Below are positions 14,210 through 23,698 of a stretch of DNA of 64,000 nt, one piece after another. Each line of letters opens with the position of its first letter. The first letter of the stretch is position 1. Both the position numbers and the translations under genes were made by a program. This DNA is from an uncultured Ellagibacter sp. (lineage in GTDB: Bacteria > Actinomycetota > Coriobacteriia > Coriobacteriales > Eggerthellaceae): positions 1 to 64,000 of the forward strand of contig CAKUKU010000007.1 in the NCBI GenBank assembly GCA_934663775.1, read 5' to 3'. Below the pieces are notes generated by a model that saw nothing but the letters and a program-made list of their open reading frames with translations, had not been told where the DNA came from and made no database searches.

Positions 14210-15367
14210 CTACTCGTCAGCGGCGGCGTCGCCCATCTTCTCGAGCTCGTTCACGAAATCCGCGATGAGCGCGGTCGACTGTTCGCACACGAAGATGCGC
14301 TCGCGGTTGTCGATGGCGACCTCGCGCACGATGCCCGCCTTCACGAGCTGGTGCATCGCTTCGTTCGTGGCTCCGTAGCTCTTCCCGATGCAGCTCGCGG
14401 CGTGTCTCGTGGCGAGCTGCGGAATCGCCAAAAACAAGTCGAGCAGCTTGTCGGTCGCCGAGTTCGCCGGCACCTTAAGCCCGCATGATCTCCAGCTTTC
14501 GCGAAGTTTGCTCACCTTCGCCAGAAACATATTCGCGATCACGACTGCCATCGAGGTGTTGCGCGCGTTGTAGGCGGCCCAGCGTTCTCGGTAGAATTTG
14601 TGGTTCTCGCTGGTCAGCTCGTCGCGGCTCGCGTCTTTCAGCGTGCGGCGGTACTCCCGCTCGAGCGCCGCGCCCCAGCAGATGGGCACCACGAGGTCGT
14701 TCGCGAAAAGCCCGCGCCGAAACATCGGCATGAACGCGAACAAAAGCCCCGTACGGTCGATCATGGCGTCGAAGGGAACGATACGCTCGAAGGCATGGTG
14801 AATAACCGACGCCTGCCCCAAAGGAGAGAAGTACTCGCCGTTGCAAAACGCGCACAGCTCTTCGAGTTCACGATTGATATCCGCAGGTGGAGTGCCCTTT
14901 TTGTGGGGTAGGTAGACCTTCCTGAAGCCGTGCTCGCCGCTGCGGGAGTTGATGCCCGAAATAAGGATTTCGTTCAAGCGCACGAGCGCGTCGGGCATCA
15001 CCGCGAAGCCGGGACTTGCGGTGCGCGCGACCCATTCCAGGGCCTGCATGTAGCGCATCGCCTCGATGGCCGCGTCGTTTTGATCTTCGGGAAGCCGAAA
15101 CAGTAGGCGGCTCGCGTTAAGGCAGCGCTCGACGTCGTTACCGTACTTCCATCCCGCGACGTCGTAGGCGACGATGAGCGGCACGGGCGGCAACGAGACG
15201 TCGCGAACCATCCGGATGGCGAACACCGCATCGATTGCGAGCAGGGTGTTCTTCATGTACTCGGCATGCGGAAGCTGCGCGGCGCGCTCTGCGAACCGGA
15301 TCATCTCCGCCTCGGCCTTGAAGAAGGCCGCCTGCGTTTCCGCCGAGAAAGGCTTGCAGTAATCCAT
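14210..15367 (-). CDS. Fic-domain protein with degenerate catalytic motif
   Basis: The protein has 385 residues. The central Fic-fold segment HHAFERIVPFDAMIDRTGLL (190-209) aligns with the Fic motif I-HPF-x-x-GNGRTGR, but the catalytic His is Val197 and GNGR is replaced by MIDR. An N-terminal Fic_N-like region and a C-terminal winged helix (SATDKLLDLFLAI..., YGATNEAMHQLVKAGIVRE, about 305-360) complete the usual architecture of large Fic regulators. The frame is intact and long, so this is a maintained, probably non-AMPylating protein, perhaps a DNA-binding or antitoxin-like relative. It lies at the edge of the defence island. Confidence 0.8.
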   Translation of the reverse strand: MDYCKPFSAETQAAFFKAEAEMIRFAERAAQLPHAEYMKNTLLAIDAVFAIRMVRDVSLPPVPLIVAYDVAGWKYGNDVERCLNASRLLFRLPEDQNDAAIEAMRYMQALEWVARTASPGFAVMPDALVRLNEILISGINSRSGEHGFRKVYLPHKKGTPPADINRELEELCAFCNGEYFSPLGQASVIHHAFERIVPFDAMIDRTGLLFAFMPMFRRGLFANDLVVPICWGAALEREYRRTLKDASRDELTSENHKFYRERWAAYNARNTSMAVVIANMFLAKVSKLRESWRSCGLKVPANSATDKLLDLFLAIPQLATRHAASCIGKSYGATNEAMHQLVKAGIVREVAIDNRERIFVCEQSTALIADFVNELEKMGDAAADE

Positions 15368-15632
15368 GATTCCCCCAAATCATGCTGTCCTCCCTTAGAA
15401 ATACTATACCAGTTGGCGCGCCTGGCTGGGGCATGCTTGCCCGCAGGTGGCCGAATCGTTTTGAATTCCCAATAACCAGAAAGATAACGCCCGCAAAACG
15501 TATTCGGTTTTCCCGGAAACGAAAACACTCTGGCAAATTGCCGCCCGCGCACCGCACAATCGGCTCATAGGCCGCGCGGAGTGGGGCGCGGCAGCTCTCT
15601 TCGAGCAAGTTGTCTTAGGAGAAGGAGGGGCC

Positions 15633-18131
15633 ATGTCAAGAGATTCGTTAGTCGAGAAGTACAGCGAGCGTCACGAGGGCGTGGATTATTTCTACACCAC
15701 GTGCCACAACAACGGCTGCTGGGATGCCACATGCCTGATCAAGTGTGGAATCAAGGACGGCAAGATCGTCTCCATCGAGCCCGACGATTCCGTGAACGCG
15801 GGTATCGCGCGCGAGGACGACGACGAGAACGCCGTCCAGACCGGCATGCTGCAGTCTCGCGCGTGCCCGATGGGCCACGCCTGGCGCCAGGAGCTCTATT
15901 CTGAGAATCGCCTGCTCTACCCCATGAAGCGCGTGGGGGAGAAGGGCAGCGGACGTGGGCACTTCGAGCGCATCTCCTGGGACGAGGCGCTCGACACCAT
16001 CGCCGAGAAGATGCGCACGATGGCGAAAGAGAATCCCGACCACCCGTGGCTGTACTACTGCTACTACGTCGCGTTCGAGAGCTCGGACTTCCCGTTTGCG
16101 TCGTACATGCCGGGCACGATTACGGGGTGGGGCGATCATTCCACCTCGGGCGGCGCCGCCGCAGAAGACTTCCACCTGGGCGTTCGGCTGACGGACTGCC
16201 TGATCAAGGGCACGTCCGACGCTTACCCGGGCTTCGAGGCGCCCGACCTTCTGAACTCCAAGCTCGTGGTTTTGTGGGGATTTGACCCGATGGTCGCCTG
16301 GTTCGGTATGGTTCCTTACTATATGAAGCTCGCGCAGGAGCGCGGCACGAAGTTCATCCTCATCGACCCGGTGTACAACGTGAGCGCCGAGGTCTTAGGT
16401 GCGCAGTGGATCCCCATTCGCCCGGGTACCGACACCGCGTTCGGTTTGGCAGTGGCCCATGTCCTCTACACCGAGGACCTCTACGACCATGCCTACGTCG
16501 AGAAATGGGTCGAACCTGCGGGCTTCGAGGAGTGGCGCAAGTACATCACAGGCGAGGTCGACGGCGTCGTGCACGACCCCGAGTGGGCCGAGCCCATCAC
16601 CGGCATCCCCGCCGAGACCATCCGCGAGTTCGCGCGCTACTACGCTTCCATGAAGCCCGTGCACCTGCAGCAGATGTACGGCGTCTCCAAGCGCAACCTG
16701 GGCGATTACGCCGCCGCGGTGGCGATGCTGCTCCAGGCGATGACGGGCAACCTGTCCATCCCCGGCGGCTGCGAGGGCGGCGGCGCGTGCCTGGTCACCC
16801 AGCCGCGCATCTTCGCGCCTGTCCCTAATACGGGACAGATTCCGGGCGATGTCGTCAACCCGATCACGAACAACAACAACAAGGTCACCGAGCTCATGCA
16901 CTGCCAGAAGCTCTACGCGGCCGGCGAGATCACCGAAGACGAGTTCCGCCGCCGCATCGGCTGCCCGCCCGATAGCCCCTTGCCGTGCCTGAAGATGGCC
17001 ATCATCCCGAACAACTACATCAACAACCAGCACAACGTCTCCAAGCGCATGAAGGGCTTCGCCAACATGGAGTTCTCCTGGGGCTGGCAGTATTTCCACG
17101 ACCAGCCTTCCATGGAGTTCCTCGACATCGTCTTGCCCTCGCCCGTCATCCAGTTCGAGTCGACCGACATGCACTTCTTCGGCATCAACCGCTTCTGGGG
17201 CTCGCCGTCGGGCATGATGAACTACTTCCTGTTCGCCGGCAAGGGCGTGAACCCGCCTGGCGAGATCCGCTCGAAGGACTGGGTCTGGATGGAGCTGGCG
17301 CGCCGTCTCGGCTTCGCGGACAAGTACAACCCCAAGATGCTCGACGTCACCGACTGGCGCGACTGGGACGAGCAGGTCATCGAGCGCATCTACAAGCCCG
17401 CCTACGAGGAATGGGCGAAAGACGAGACGGGCATCTTGGCCTACAACGGCATCGAGCCCGTGCCGTGGGAAGAGTTCCAGAAGATGCCGATCGTGCGCGT
17501 GCCCGGCGAGCCCGGCGAGTGGTTCTATCCCTTCAAGAACACCGTCGAGTGGGATCGCTCGCCGTTCAAGACCCCGTCCGGCAAGATCGAGTTCGAAAGC
17601 TCCTATGTCAAGAACACCGACCTCACCAAGACGCGCTACGGCGGGAGCTACGACGCCTATCCGCGTTGGCAGCCGACCTATCAGGACGTCACCGCCAACG
17701 ACAGCTACTACCATCCCTGGACACAGAACTACCCGCTTTCGATGGTGACGCCGGTGTCGACCTACCGTCAGCATTCCGCCAACGACCAGAACCCCTGGCT
17801 TAAGGGCGACTGCTACGAGCACATGGTCCGCATGTCGCCCGCCGACGCGGCCGACCGCGGCATCAAGACGGGCGACCGGGTGCTCGTGTACAACCAGTTC
17901 GGCGAGGTCGAGATCACGGCGTACGTTTCCTCGAAGCTGCTTCCCGGCACCGTGTCCATCGCGCACGGCGAGTGGTCCAAGTTCGACAACGTCCGCAAGT
18001 CCAAGGTCATGCCCTACGGCATCGACACCGCGGGCAACTGCAACCTGCTCATCGGCGACACGCACCTGCCGCACATCGTCGGCGCGCTGCTGACGGCAGG
18101 CTTGGTTGAGATCAGAAAGGTGGGGGAATAG
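15633..18131 (+). CDS. Molybdopterin oxidoreductase catalytic subunit (DMSO reductase superfamily)
   Basis: The protein has 832 residues with a good RBS (AGGAGAAGGAGGGG). There is no Tat signal, so it is cytoplasmic. N-terminal Cys at 24, 29, 34 and 78 (CHNNGCWDATC ... RACPMGHAWR) fit the [4Fe-4S] site. GWGDHSTSGG (165-174) aligns with the region that supplies the Mo ligand, with Ser/Thr at 170-172. LVVLWGFDPM, PGTDTAF and the C-terminal molydopterin-binding beta-barrel (SPADAADRGIKTGDRVLVYNQFGE) are all present. Length, lack of Tat signal and a ferredoxin partner with no membrane anchor resemble pyrogallol hydroxytransferase and the gut catechol dehydroxylases. The VOC and MFS genes downstream suggest a specific small aromatic or related substrate, but the substrate cannot be read from sequence. 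Confidence 0.88.
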   Translation: MSRDSLVEKYSERHEGVDYFYTTCHNNGCWDATCLIKCGIKDGKIVSIEPDDSVNAGIAREDDDENAVQTGMLQSRACPMGHAWRQELYSENRLLYPMKRVGEKGSGRGHFERISWDEALDTIAEKMRTMAKENPDHPWLYYCYYVAFESSDFPFASYMPGTITGWGDHSTSGGAAAEDFHLGVRLTDCLIKGTSDAYPGFEAPDLLNSKLVVLWGFDPMVAWFGMVPYYMKLAQERGTKFILIDPVYNVSAEVLGAQWIPIRPGTDTAFGLAVAHVLYTEDLYDHAYVEKWVEPAGFEEWRKYITGEVDGVVHDPEWAEPITGIPAETIREFARYYASMKPVHLQQMYGVSKRNLGDYAAAVAMLLQAMTGNLSIPGGCEGGGACLVTQPRIFAPVPNTGQIPGDVVNPITNNNNKVTELMHCQKLYAAGEITEDEFRRRIGCPPDSPLPCLKMAIIPNNYINNQHNVSKRMKGFANMEFSWGWQYFHDQPSMEFLDIVLPSPVIQFESTDMHFFGINRFWGSPSGMMNYFLFAGKGVNPPGEIRSKDWVWMELARRLGFADKYNPKMLDVTDWRDWDEQVIERIYKPAYEEWAKDETGILAYNGIEPVPWEEFQKMPIVRVPGEPGEWFYPFKNTVEWDRSPFKTPSGKIEFESSYVKNTDLTKTRYGGSYDAYPRWQPTYQDVTANDSYYHPWTQNYPLSMVTPVSTYRQHSANDQNPWLKGDCYEHMVRMSPADAADRGIKTGDRVLVYNQFGEVEITAYVSSKLLPGTVSIAHGEWSKFDNVRKSKVMPYGIDTAGNCNLLIGDTHLPHIVGALLTAGLVEIRKVGE

Positions 18132-18133
18132 CC

Positions 18134-18880
18134 ATGACCCAGTATGGATTCTTCTTTGACCAAAGCCGCTGCTACGGCTGCAAAGCATGCTCGGTCGCGT
18201 GCAAGGACTGGTACGACATCGCGCCCGGCCCCGAGAAGTGGATGAGCGTGTACATGTGGGAGAAGGGGCGCTTCCCCAATCCTTCAATCGGCATCCTCGC
18301 CTTCAACTGCGGCCACTGCGACAACCCCGTGTGCGCCGCGGCGTGCGACAACGGCGCCATCTTCAAGGAGGAAAAATACGGTGCCGTCCTTGTTGACCAG
18401 GACAAATGTAAGGGCGACCGCCATTGCTTCGAGGCTTGCCCCTACGGCGCGCCCAAGTTCGCCAGCGACGAGCCGGGCACGAAGATGAGCAAGTGCACCA
18501 TGTGCATCGACCGTCTGGAGAAAGGCCAGCTGCCCATCTGCGTGGCGTCGTGCCCCATGCGCGCCCTCGACTTCGGGCCGATCGATGAGCTTCGCGAGAA
18601 GTACGGCGACGTGAGCCAGATCGAGACCATGCCCGATGCGGGTTTGACCAGCCCGAACTGGGTCGCCAAGGCCAATCCGCCCAAGGAGCAGCTCATTCCC
18701 TACGACGCTGCGAAGGCCATCGAGCTGACGAAGCCGCGCAACAGCACCGACGACGTGTTCGAGGGCGACCTCTCAAGCGTCACCGAGTTCGAAGCCGACG
18801 TCACGTGCATCTCCGAGCTCCGCATGAAGAACGCGACCGTCGCCGAAGTCATGGCGGCGACGTCGAGCGACCAGGGTTAG
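18134..18880 (+). CDS. Four-cluster ferredoxin electron-transfer subunit (DmsB/NrfC type)
   Basis: The protein has 248 residues, starting 2 bases after the catalytic subunit, with RBS inside that gene's end. Four Cys groups are visible: CYGCKACSVAC, CGHCDNPVCAAAC, CKGDRHCFEAC and the CTMC ... CVASCP pair, giving the standard four [4Fe-4S] clusters. CKGDRHC is a variant third motif with four residues between the first two Cys. The C-terminal 60 residues are acidic and unique. With no membrane-anchor gene present, electrons must come from a soluble donor rather than directly from the quinone pool. Confidence 0.92.
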   Translation: MTQYGFFFDQSRCYGCKACSVACKDWYDIAPGPEKWMSVYMWEKGRFPNPSIGILAFNCGHCDNPVCAAACDNGAIFKEEKYGAVLVDQDKCKGDRHCFEACPYGAPKFASDEPGTKMSKCTMCIDRLEKGQLPICVASCPMRALDFGPIDELREKYGDVSQIETMPDAGLTSPNWVAKANPPKEQLIPYDAAKAIELTKPRNSTDDVFEGDLSSVTEFEADVTCISELRMKNATVAEVMAATSSDQG

Positions 18881-18992
18881 TCCCCCTTAAGCAGCGGTAG
18901 GGGATGCGGGATTGCACATGCGCGACCCGCGTCCCCGACCCGCCGACCGACAGCCGCCCAGCTCGTTTTCGGGCGGCGGAACGGAGTTAAAG

Positions 18993-19454
18993 ATGGAACT
19001 GACGCTCCAACACGCTGGCATTTACTGCCGCGACATCGACGAGTCGATCGCGTTCTACGAGGACGTTTTCGGCTGCAAGCTTTTGTTCCGCTCCGATGCC
19101 ATGGAGGGCGACAAGCCGCTCAAAATGGCGTGGATGCGCGGAATGGGCACCGCATTCGAGCTGCTCGAATGCGAGGACAAGGCCACCTGCGATGCGGCTG
19201 CGGGGTGCTTGAACCACTTGGCGCTTCGCGTCGCCGACATGGACGAGTTCGTCGCTTTCCTGGGCGAAAAGGGCGTAGCCATCGAGGCTGGCCCCTTCGA
19301 CCCGCCGCTTACCTTCGACCGCCCGCTCGACGCGGAGGACGGCGGCCTGTTCGCCGTGCATGGGGACGGAGGGACGCAGCTGCGCATCATGTTCTTCCGC
19401 GGCCCGGGCGGCGAGCGCTTCGAGGTTTTGCAGGACAACATCAAGCCGCTGTAG
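18993..19454 (+). CDS. VOC-superfamily (glyoxalase/dioxygenase fold) protein
   Basis: The protein has 153 residues, start ATG 18993 after GGAG. It opens with LQHAGIYCRDIDESIAFYEDVFGCKL, a textbook VOC module with the metal-binding His at residue 7, then LNHLALRVADMDEFVAFLGEKG as the second module and ends MFFRGPGGERFEVLQ with the metal-binding Glu. It likely binds a divalent metal and acts on, or carries, the compound handled by the molybdoenzyme. It lies in the same orientation 112 bases downstream of the Fe-S subunit. Confidence 0.85.
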   Translation: MELTLQHAGIYCRDIDESIAFYEDVFGCKLLFRSDAMEGDKPLKMAWMRGMGTAFELLECEDKATCDAAAGCLNHLALRVADMDEFVAFLGEKGVAIEAGPFDPPLTFDRPLDAEDGGLFAVHGDGGTQLRIMFFRGPGGERFEVLQDNIKPL

Positions 19455-19618
19455 CCAACGGATGGGGGTCGGGTGGGTTTTCTGTCCGGCCCCGTTCGAC
19501 AAGTTTCTCGATATGCAAGAAAACCCTGTTAAATGCTGGGCTTTGAGCCGCTGCGCCCATGCGGGGCGCGGATTTCCGCTTGCCTGCCCCAGCACCTCTC
19601 AAAGAGAAGGGCGTTTCC

Positions 19619-20806
19619 ATGGATACCAAGAAGAAATACGGTAATTGGGCGCTAATCGCGATTGCCATGCTCCTGTTCGGCACGGCAATCGCGACGGTTC
19701 AGTACAAGGTCCCCGTCGTCATGGGCGACATCATGGTCAAGATGAACATGGACGCAGGGTCCGCTTCCTGGCTCATGTCGATCTTCACCTTCGTGGGCAT
19801 CGTGCTCGCGCTTCCCACGGGCGCGCTTGCGAAGAAGTTCGGGCCGAAGACCATGCTGCTCGCGGCGGCGGTCGTCGTGGCGGCGGGCTCGCTCGTTGGC
19901 GCGTTCGCGGGCAATGGCACCGTGCTGATCGTCTCCCGCGCAATCGAGGGTATCGCGTTCATCTTCGTGACTATCTGCGGTCCTCTGGCTGTGCAGAAGT
20001 ACGTCGCGCCCGACAAGATCGGCTCGGCGACGGGCATCTGGGCGCTTTGGGTGTGTCTCGGCTCCGTTTTGGGCGGCGTGCTCACCCCGACGCTCTACGC
20101 CGCCACCGGGTTCGTCGGCGTGTGGGTGATTTATGCCGCGGCCGCTGTCGTGTTCGCCGTGGTGGTTGCCGTCATCGTGAAGTTTCCCGGCGGGAAGGCG
20201 GCCGAGGCGCCTGCGCCCGAAGCTACCGAGGAGAAGGTCAGCTACGCGGAGCTGTTCAGGCCGAACATCCTTTTGTTCTTCTTCGCGTTCCTCGTCTTCA
20301 ACATGACGCTTCTGGCCGTGCTCGGCTTTGCGCCGACGTTCATGCAGCAACAGGGTGTCGACCCGACGCTCTCGGGTTTCGTGAGCACGCTGCCGATGCT
20401 GCTCGCGGTGATTTCGTCGCCTTTGTTCGGAACGCTTTCCGACAAGATGGGTCGCTGCAAGCCCCTGTACCTGGCGTCGCTTGCGGTCATGGGCCCCTGC
20501 ACGCTGATTCTGCTCACGCAAACCGGTCCTTTGATGTGGATCGGTGCCATCGTGATGGGTCTTGTCGGACTCGGCGGGCCGGTCATGTGCCTCACCTCCT
20601 ACATCAACGTGCTCGGGCGGCCTGAGCTGATGTCGATCGGCATGGGCATGCTCATGTTGGTGCAGAGCCTGGGACAATTCTTAGGTACCTGGCTTGTTCC
20701 GATTCTGCTGGGGCCCGACATGTCCGCGTGGCTGTTCGCCGGCGCCGTGATGTGCGTAATCGGTCTTATCGGCACTGTGGCGCTCGCATTCTGCAAGTTC
20801 AAGTAG
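19619..20806 (+). CDS. MFS transporter
   Basis: The protein has 395 residues with about 12 transmembrane helices. The ATG at 19619 follows AGAGAAGGG. GALAKKFGPKT is the MFS loop 2-3 motif and GTLSDKMGRCKPL its repeat in the second half. It is in line with the molybdoenzyme-Fe-S-VOC genes and is followed by a strong terminator (20842-20877), so it probably imports the substrate or exports the product of that pathway. Substrate unknown. Confidence 0.88.
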   Translation: MDTKKKYGNWALIAIAMLLFGTAIATVQYKVPVVMGDIMVKMNMDAGSASWLMSIFTFVGIVLALPTGALAKKFGPKTMLLAAAVVVAAGSLVGAFAGNGTVLIVSRAIEGIAFIFVTICGPLAVQKYVAPDKIGSATGIWALWVCLGSVLGGVLTPTLYAATGFVGVWVIYAAAAVVFAVVVAVIVKFPGGKAAEAPAPEATEEKVSYAELFRPNILLFFFAFLVFNMTLLAVLGFAPTFMQQQGVDPTLSGFVSTLPMLLAVISSPLFGTLSDKMGRCKPLYLASLAVMGPCTLILLTQTGPLMWIGAIVMGLVGLGGPVMCLTSYINVLGRPELMSIGMGMLMLVQSLGQFLGTWLVPILLGPDMSAWLFAGAVMCVIGLIGTVALAFCKFK

Positions 20807-20841
20807 GGAAGTACGTGGGCTAGAAGAGGCATTTCATTGAA

Positions 20842-20877
20842 GGCGGCCGTTGCGCGAGGTGCAGCGGCCGTCTTTTT
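20842..20877 (+). terminator. Intrinsic terminator after the molybdoenzyme operon
   Basis: CGGCCGTTGC and GCAGCGGCCG form the stem (about 20844-20870) followed by TCTTTTT. It marks the end of the 15633-20806 unit. Confidence 0.8.
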
Positions 20878-21019
20878 GCGCCGGAATTGCCTTCTCGACG
20901 CGGGGCGCCTCCCAAAACATCGCCCAACCTGATTGGCCGTCGCACCCAAATGCGCAATGCCTTTCTTCCGTTGTCCTATAATCGGGCGGGAAACAGCTTG
21001 GTGGAAAGGGGCTTGCGCC

Positions 21020-21532
21020 ATGGGAAACGAACGCTACTCGATCATCTTCAGCAGCAGGACGGGAAACACCGAGATGCTTGCCCGCGCGATTCGCGATGCG
21101 CTCGGGCAGGGGGCGTGCGAGCGCTTCGGGCGCGCGGAGGACGGCGATGCCCCCTCGTCGGGGCTACTTTTCGTCGGGTTTTGGACCGATCGGGGCATCG
21201 CCGACGCCGCCGCGATCGAGCTGCTCGAGGGGCTGCGCGGCAGGAGAATCTTCCTCTTCGGCACGGCGGGCTTCGGCGGGAGCGGCGCGTACTTCGATGG
21301 CATTCTCCAAAAGACGCGCGCGCATATCGACGCGAGCAACACCGTCGTCGGGGAGTTCATGTGCCAGGGGAGGATGCCCCGATCGGTGAGGGAGCGGTAC
21401 GTGAAGATGAAGGCTCAGCCCGATTGCGCCCCCAACATCGACGCGATGATCGAGAACTTCGACGCCGCGGCGACCCATCCCGACGAAGGCGATTTGGAGA
21501 AGCTCAAGCTTGCCGTGGCGCAGGTGCTCTAG
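21020..21532 (+). CDS. Flavodoxin-fold protein (PF12641-like)
   Basis: The protein has 170 residues. ATG 21020 is preceded by GGAAAGGGG. YSIIFSSRTGNTEMLARAI is a flavodoxin FMN-phosphate loop (S-x-TGNT), GLLFVGFWTDRGIAD the second loop, and IFLFGTAGFGGSGAYF the third. The C-terminal CQGRMP and MIENFDAAATHPDE blocks resemble the anaerobe flavodoxin family that includes BilS, the partner of bilirubin reductase; assignment to BilS itself is not possible. A TATAAT at 20977-20982 is a likely promoter. Transcription appears separate from fbp downstream. Confidence 0.8.
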   Translation: MGNERYSIIFSSRTGNTEMLARAIRDALGQGACERFGRAEDGDAPSSGLLFVGFWTDRGIADAAAIELLEGLRGRRIFLFGTAGFGGSGAYFDGILQKTRAHIDASNTVVGEFMCQGRMPRSVRERYVKMKAQPDCAPNIDAMIENFDAAATHPDEGDLEKLKLAVAQVL

Positions 21533-21673
21533 GGGCGGCGCAGGCGCAGACAACATGCGATCGCTACCTTTGCGGGTTTGGCCGAGCAATCTTGCCTTTG
21601 CGCGACGGGCCGCGCCCCTGCATGTGGAAAGCGGCTACCATGGACGGCAACCGCATGCAAGAAGGAGGAGCCC

Positions 21674-23650
21674 ATGGAGGCTGGCGAAAAGCGCTACCTT
21701 GAACTGCTTTCCCGATCGTTTCCGACCGTCGCCCAGGCATCGGCCGAGATCATCAACTTGTCGGCAATCTTGAACCTGCCGAAGGCGACCGAGTTCTTCG
21801 CATCCGACATCCACGGCGAGTTCGAGGCGTTCTCGCACATCCTGCGCAACGGATCGGGCTCCATCCGCCTGAAGATCGACGACGTGTTCGGCGACACGCT
21901 GCCCGAGAGCGAGAAACGCGCGCTCGCCACGCTCATCTACTATCCGCGCGAGAAGGCGAAGCTTACGTTATCGCAGGTGGAAGACGCGAACGCCTGGTAC
22001 GCCGTCACCGTTCCGCGCCTTGTTGAGGTGTGTAAGCGCGCCGCGCGCAAGTACACGCGCTCGAAGGTCCGCCGCGCCGTGCCGCCCGAGTTCGCCTACA
22101 TCATCGACGAGCTTTTGACCGAGGACCGTCACGGTGTCGATAAGGACGCTTACTATGCCGCCATCATCGACGCGGCCGTGCGCACGGGTCGCGGCGTCGC
22201 GCTCATCGAGGCGCTCTCGACCATGATCCAGCGCCTTGCGGTCGATCGACTGCACATCGTGGGCGACATCTACGATCGCGGCCCCGAGCCCCACACCATC
22301 ATGGACACGCTCATGAGCTACCACTCGGTCGACATCCAGTGGGGCAACCACGATATCGTGTGGATGGGCGCCTCGCTCGGCCAGCGCGGTTGCATCGCGC
22401 ACGTGGTGCGCAACTGCGCGCGCTACGGCAACCTCTCCATCTTGGAAGACGCCTACGGCATTAACATCCTGCCTCTCGCTGCGTTTGCGACGAGCGTCTA
22501 CGCCGATGACCCCTGCATCGCTTTCGGGCTCAAGGGCAGCCCCGATTTGCCCCCCGCTGAGATCGCCATGAACGTGAAGATCCAAAAGGCCATGGCGATC
22601 ATTCAATTCAAGGTGGAAGGTCGGCTCATCGACGAGAACCCGGCGTTTGGTCTGGAGGATCGCAAGCTGCTCGACAAGATCGACTACGAGCGCGGCACCG
22701 TCATGCTCGACGGTGTGGAACACGAGCTCACCGACAAGGTGTTTCCCACGATCGACCCGGCTGACCCCTATCGTCTGACCCCCGAGGAGGAAGAGGTGAT
22801 GGAGCGCCTCGTCGCCGCGTTTACCGGCTGCGAGAAATTGCGCCGCCACATGCACTTCTTCCTGGAGGCGGGCAGCCTCTACAAGGTGCACAACGGCAAC
22901 CTGCTCTTCCACGCGTGCGTGCCCTTGAATCCCGACGGCAGCCTGAAGGAGGTAGAGGTCTACGGGCGCACGTACAAGGGGCGCGCGCTCTATGACGTGA
23001 TGGAGCGCTACGTGCGCGCGGCGTTCTTCAGCCACGACGCCGAGGAGCGCCGCCGCGGCCGCGATCTTCTGTGGTATATGTGGCTCGGGCAGGGCTCGCC
23101 GCTGTTCGCGAAAAGCAAGATGGCCACCTTTGAGCTTTACCTCATCGCGGACAAGGCCGCGCGCAAGGAAGTGAAGAACCCCTTCTACACGCTGATCAAC
23201 GACGAGGCCGTGGTCGCGAACATCTTCCGCGACTTCGGACTTGACCCAAAAACGTCCCACATCATCTGCGGGCACGTGCCCGTGAAGGTGAAGGACGGCG
23301 AAGATCCGGTGAAATGCGGGGGCAAGGTCATCATGATCGACGGCGGGTTCGCGAAGGCCTACCAGCCCACCACGGGAATCGCCGGTTACACGCTCATCTC
23401 GAACTCCTATGGGTTCATCTTGGCGGCGCACGAGCCGCTCGCCTCGACGCGCGCGGCGATCGAGAACGAGATCGACATCCACTCGTCGCGCCATATGGTG
23501 GAGTCGGTCGCGCGGCGCACGCGCGTGGCCGACACCGACACGGGGGTCGAGCTCAAGCGCGAGATCGCCGATCTGGAACGGCTTTTGGAGGCGTACCGCA
23601 CGGGCGAGATTCCCGAGGCAGGCGGCACGGACATGAAGCTTCGCCAGTAG
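21674..23650 (+). CDS. fbp: Fructose-1,6-bisphosphatase, class III
   Basis: The protein has 658 residues, normal for class III FBPase. ATG 21674 follows AAGGAGGAG. The metallophosphoesterase-like metal site is intact: FASDIHGEFEAF (D-x-H), VGDIYDRGPEPHTIM (GDxxDRG), WGNHDIVWMGA (GNHD), and IICGHVPVK (GH). It converts fructose-1,6-bisphosphate to fructose-6-phosphate in gluconeogenesis and is the usual form in Firmicutes and several anaerobic actinobacteria. The cysteine desulfurase gene follows after 48 bases. Confidence 0.95.
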   Translation: MEAGEKRYLELLSRSFPTVAQASAEIINLSAILNLPKATEFFASDIHGEFEAFSHILRNGSGSIRLKIDDVFGDTLPESEKRALATLIYYPREKAKLTLSQVEDANAWYAVTVPRLVEVCKRAARKYTRSKVRRAVPPEFAYIIDELLTEDRHGVDKDAYYAAIIDAAVRTGRGVALIEALSTMIQRLAVDRLHIVGDIYDRGPEPHTIMDTLMSYHSVDIQWGNHDIVWMGASLGQRGCIAHVVRNCARYGNLSILEDAYGINILPLAAFATSVYADDPCIAFGLKGSPDLPPAEIAMNVKIQKAMAIIQFKVEGRLIDENPAFGLEDRKLLDKIDYERGTVMLDGVEHELTDKVFPTIDPADPYRLTPEEEEVMERLVAAFTGCEKLRRHMHFFLEAGSLYKVHNGNLLFHACVPLNPDGSLKEVEVYGRTYKGRALYDVMERYVRAAFFSHDAEERRRGRDLLWYMWLGQGSPLFAKSKMATFELYLIADKAARKEVKNPFYTLINDEAVVANIFRDFGLDPKTSHIICGHVPVKVKDGEDPVKCGGKVIMIDGGFAKAYQPTTGIAGYTLISNSYGFILAAHEPLASTRAAIENEIDIHSSRHMVESVARRTRVADTDTGVELKREIADLERLLEAYRTGEIPEAGGTDMKLRQ

Positions 23651-23698
23651 CGCGAGCGCGCGACGGCATGACACGACGATGATCCAAGGAGAGAAGAG

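Noticed and set aside
16395..18287. 630-residue open frame on the minus strand
   Set aside because: It lies wholly opposite the molybdoenzyme gene, is low-complexity in His, Arg, Ala and Val, and is a by-product of high-GC codon bias.
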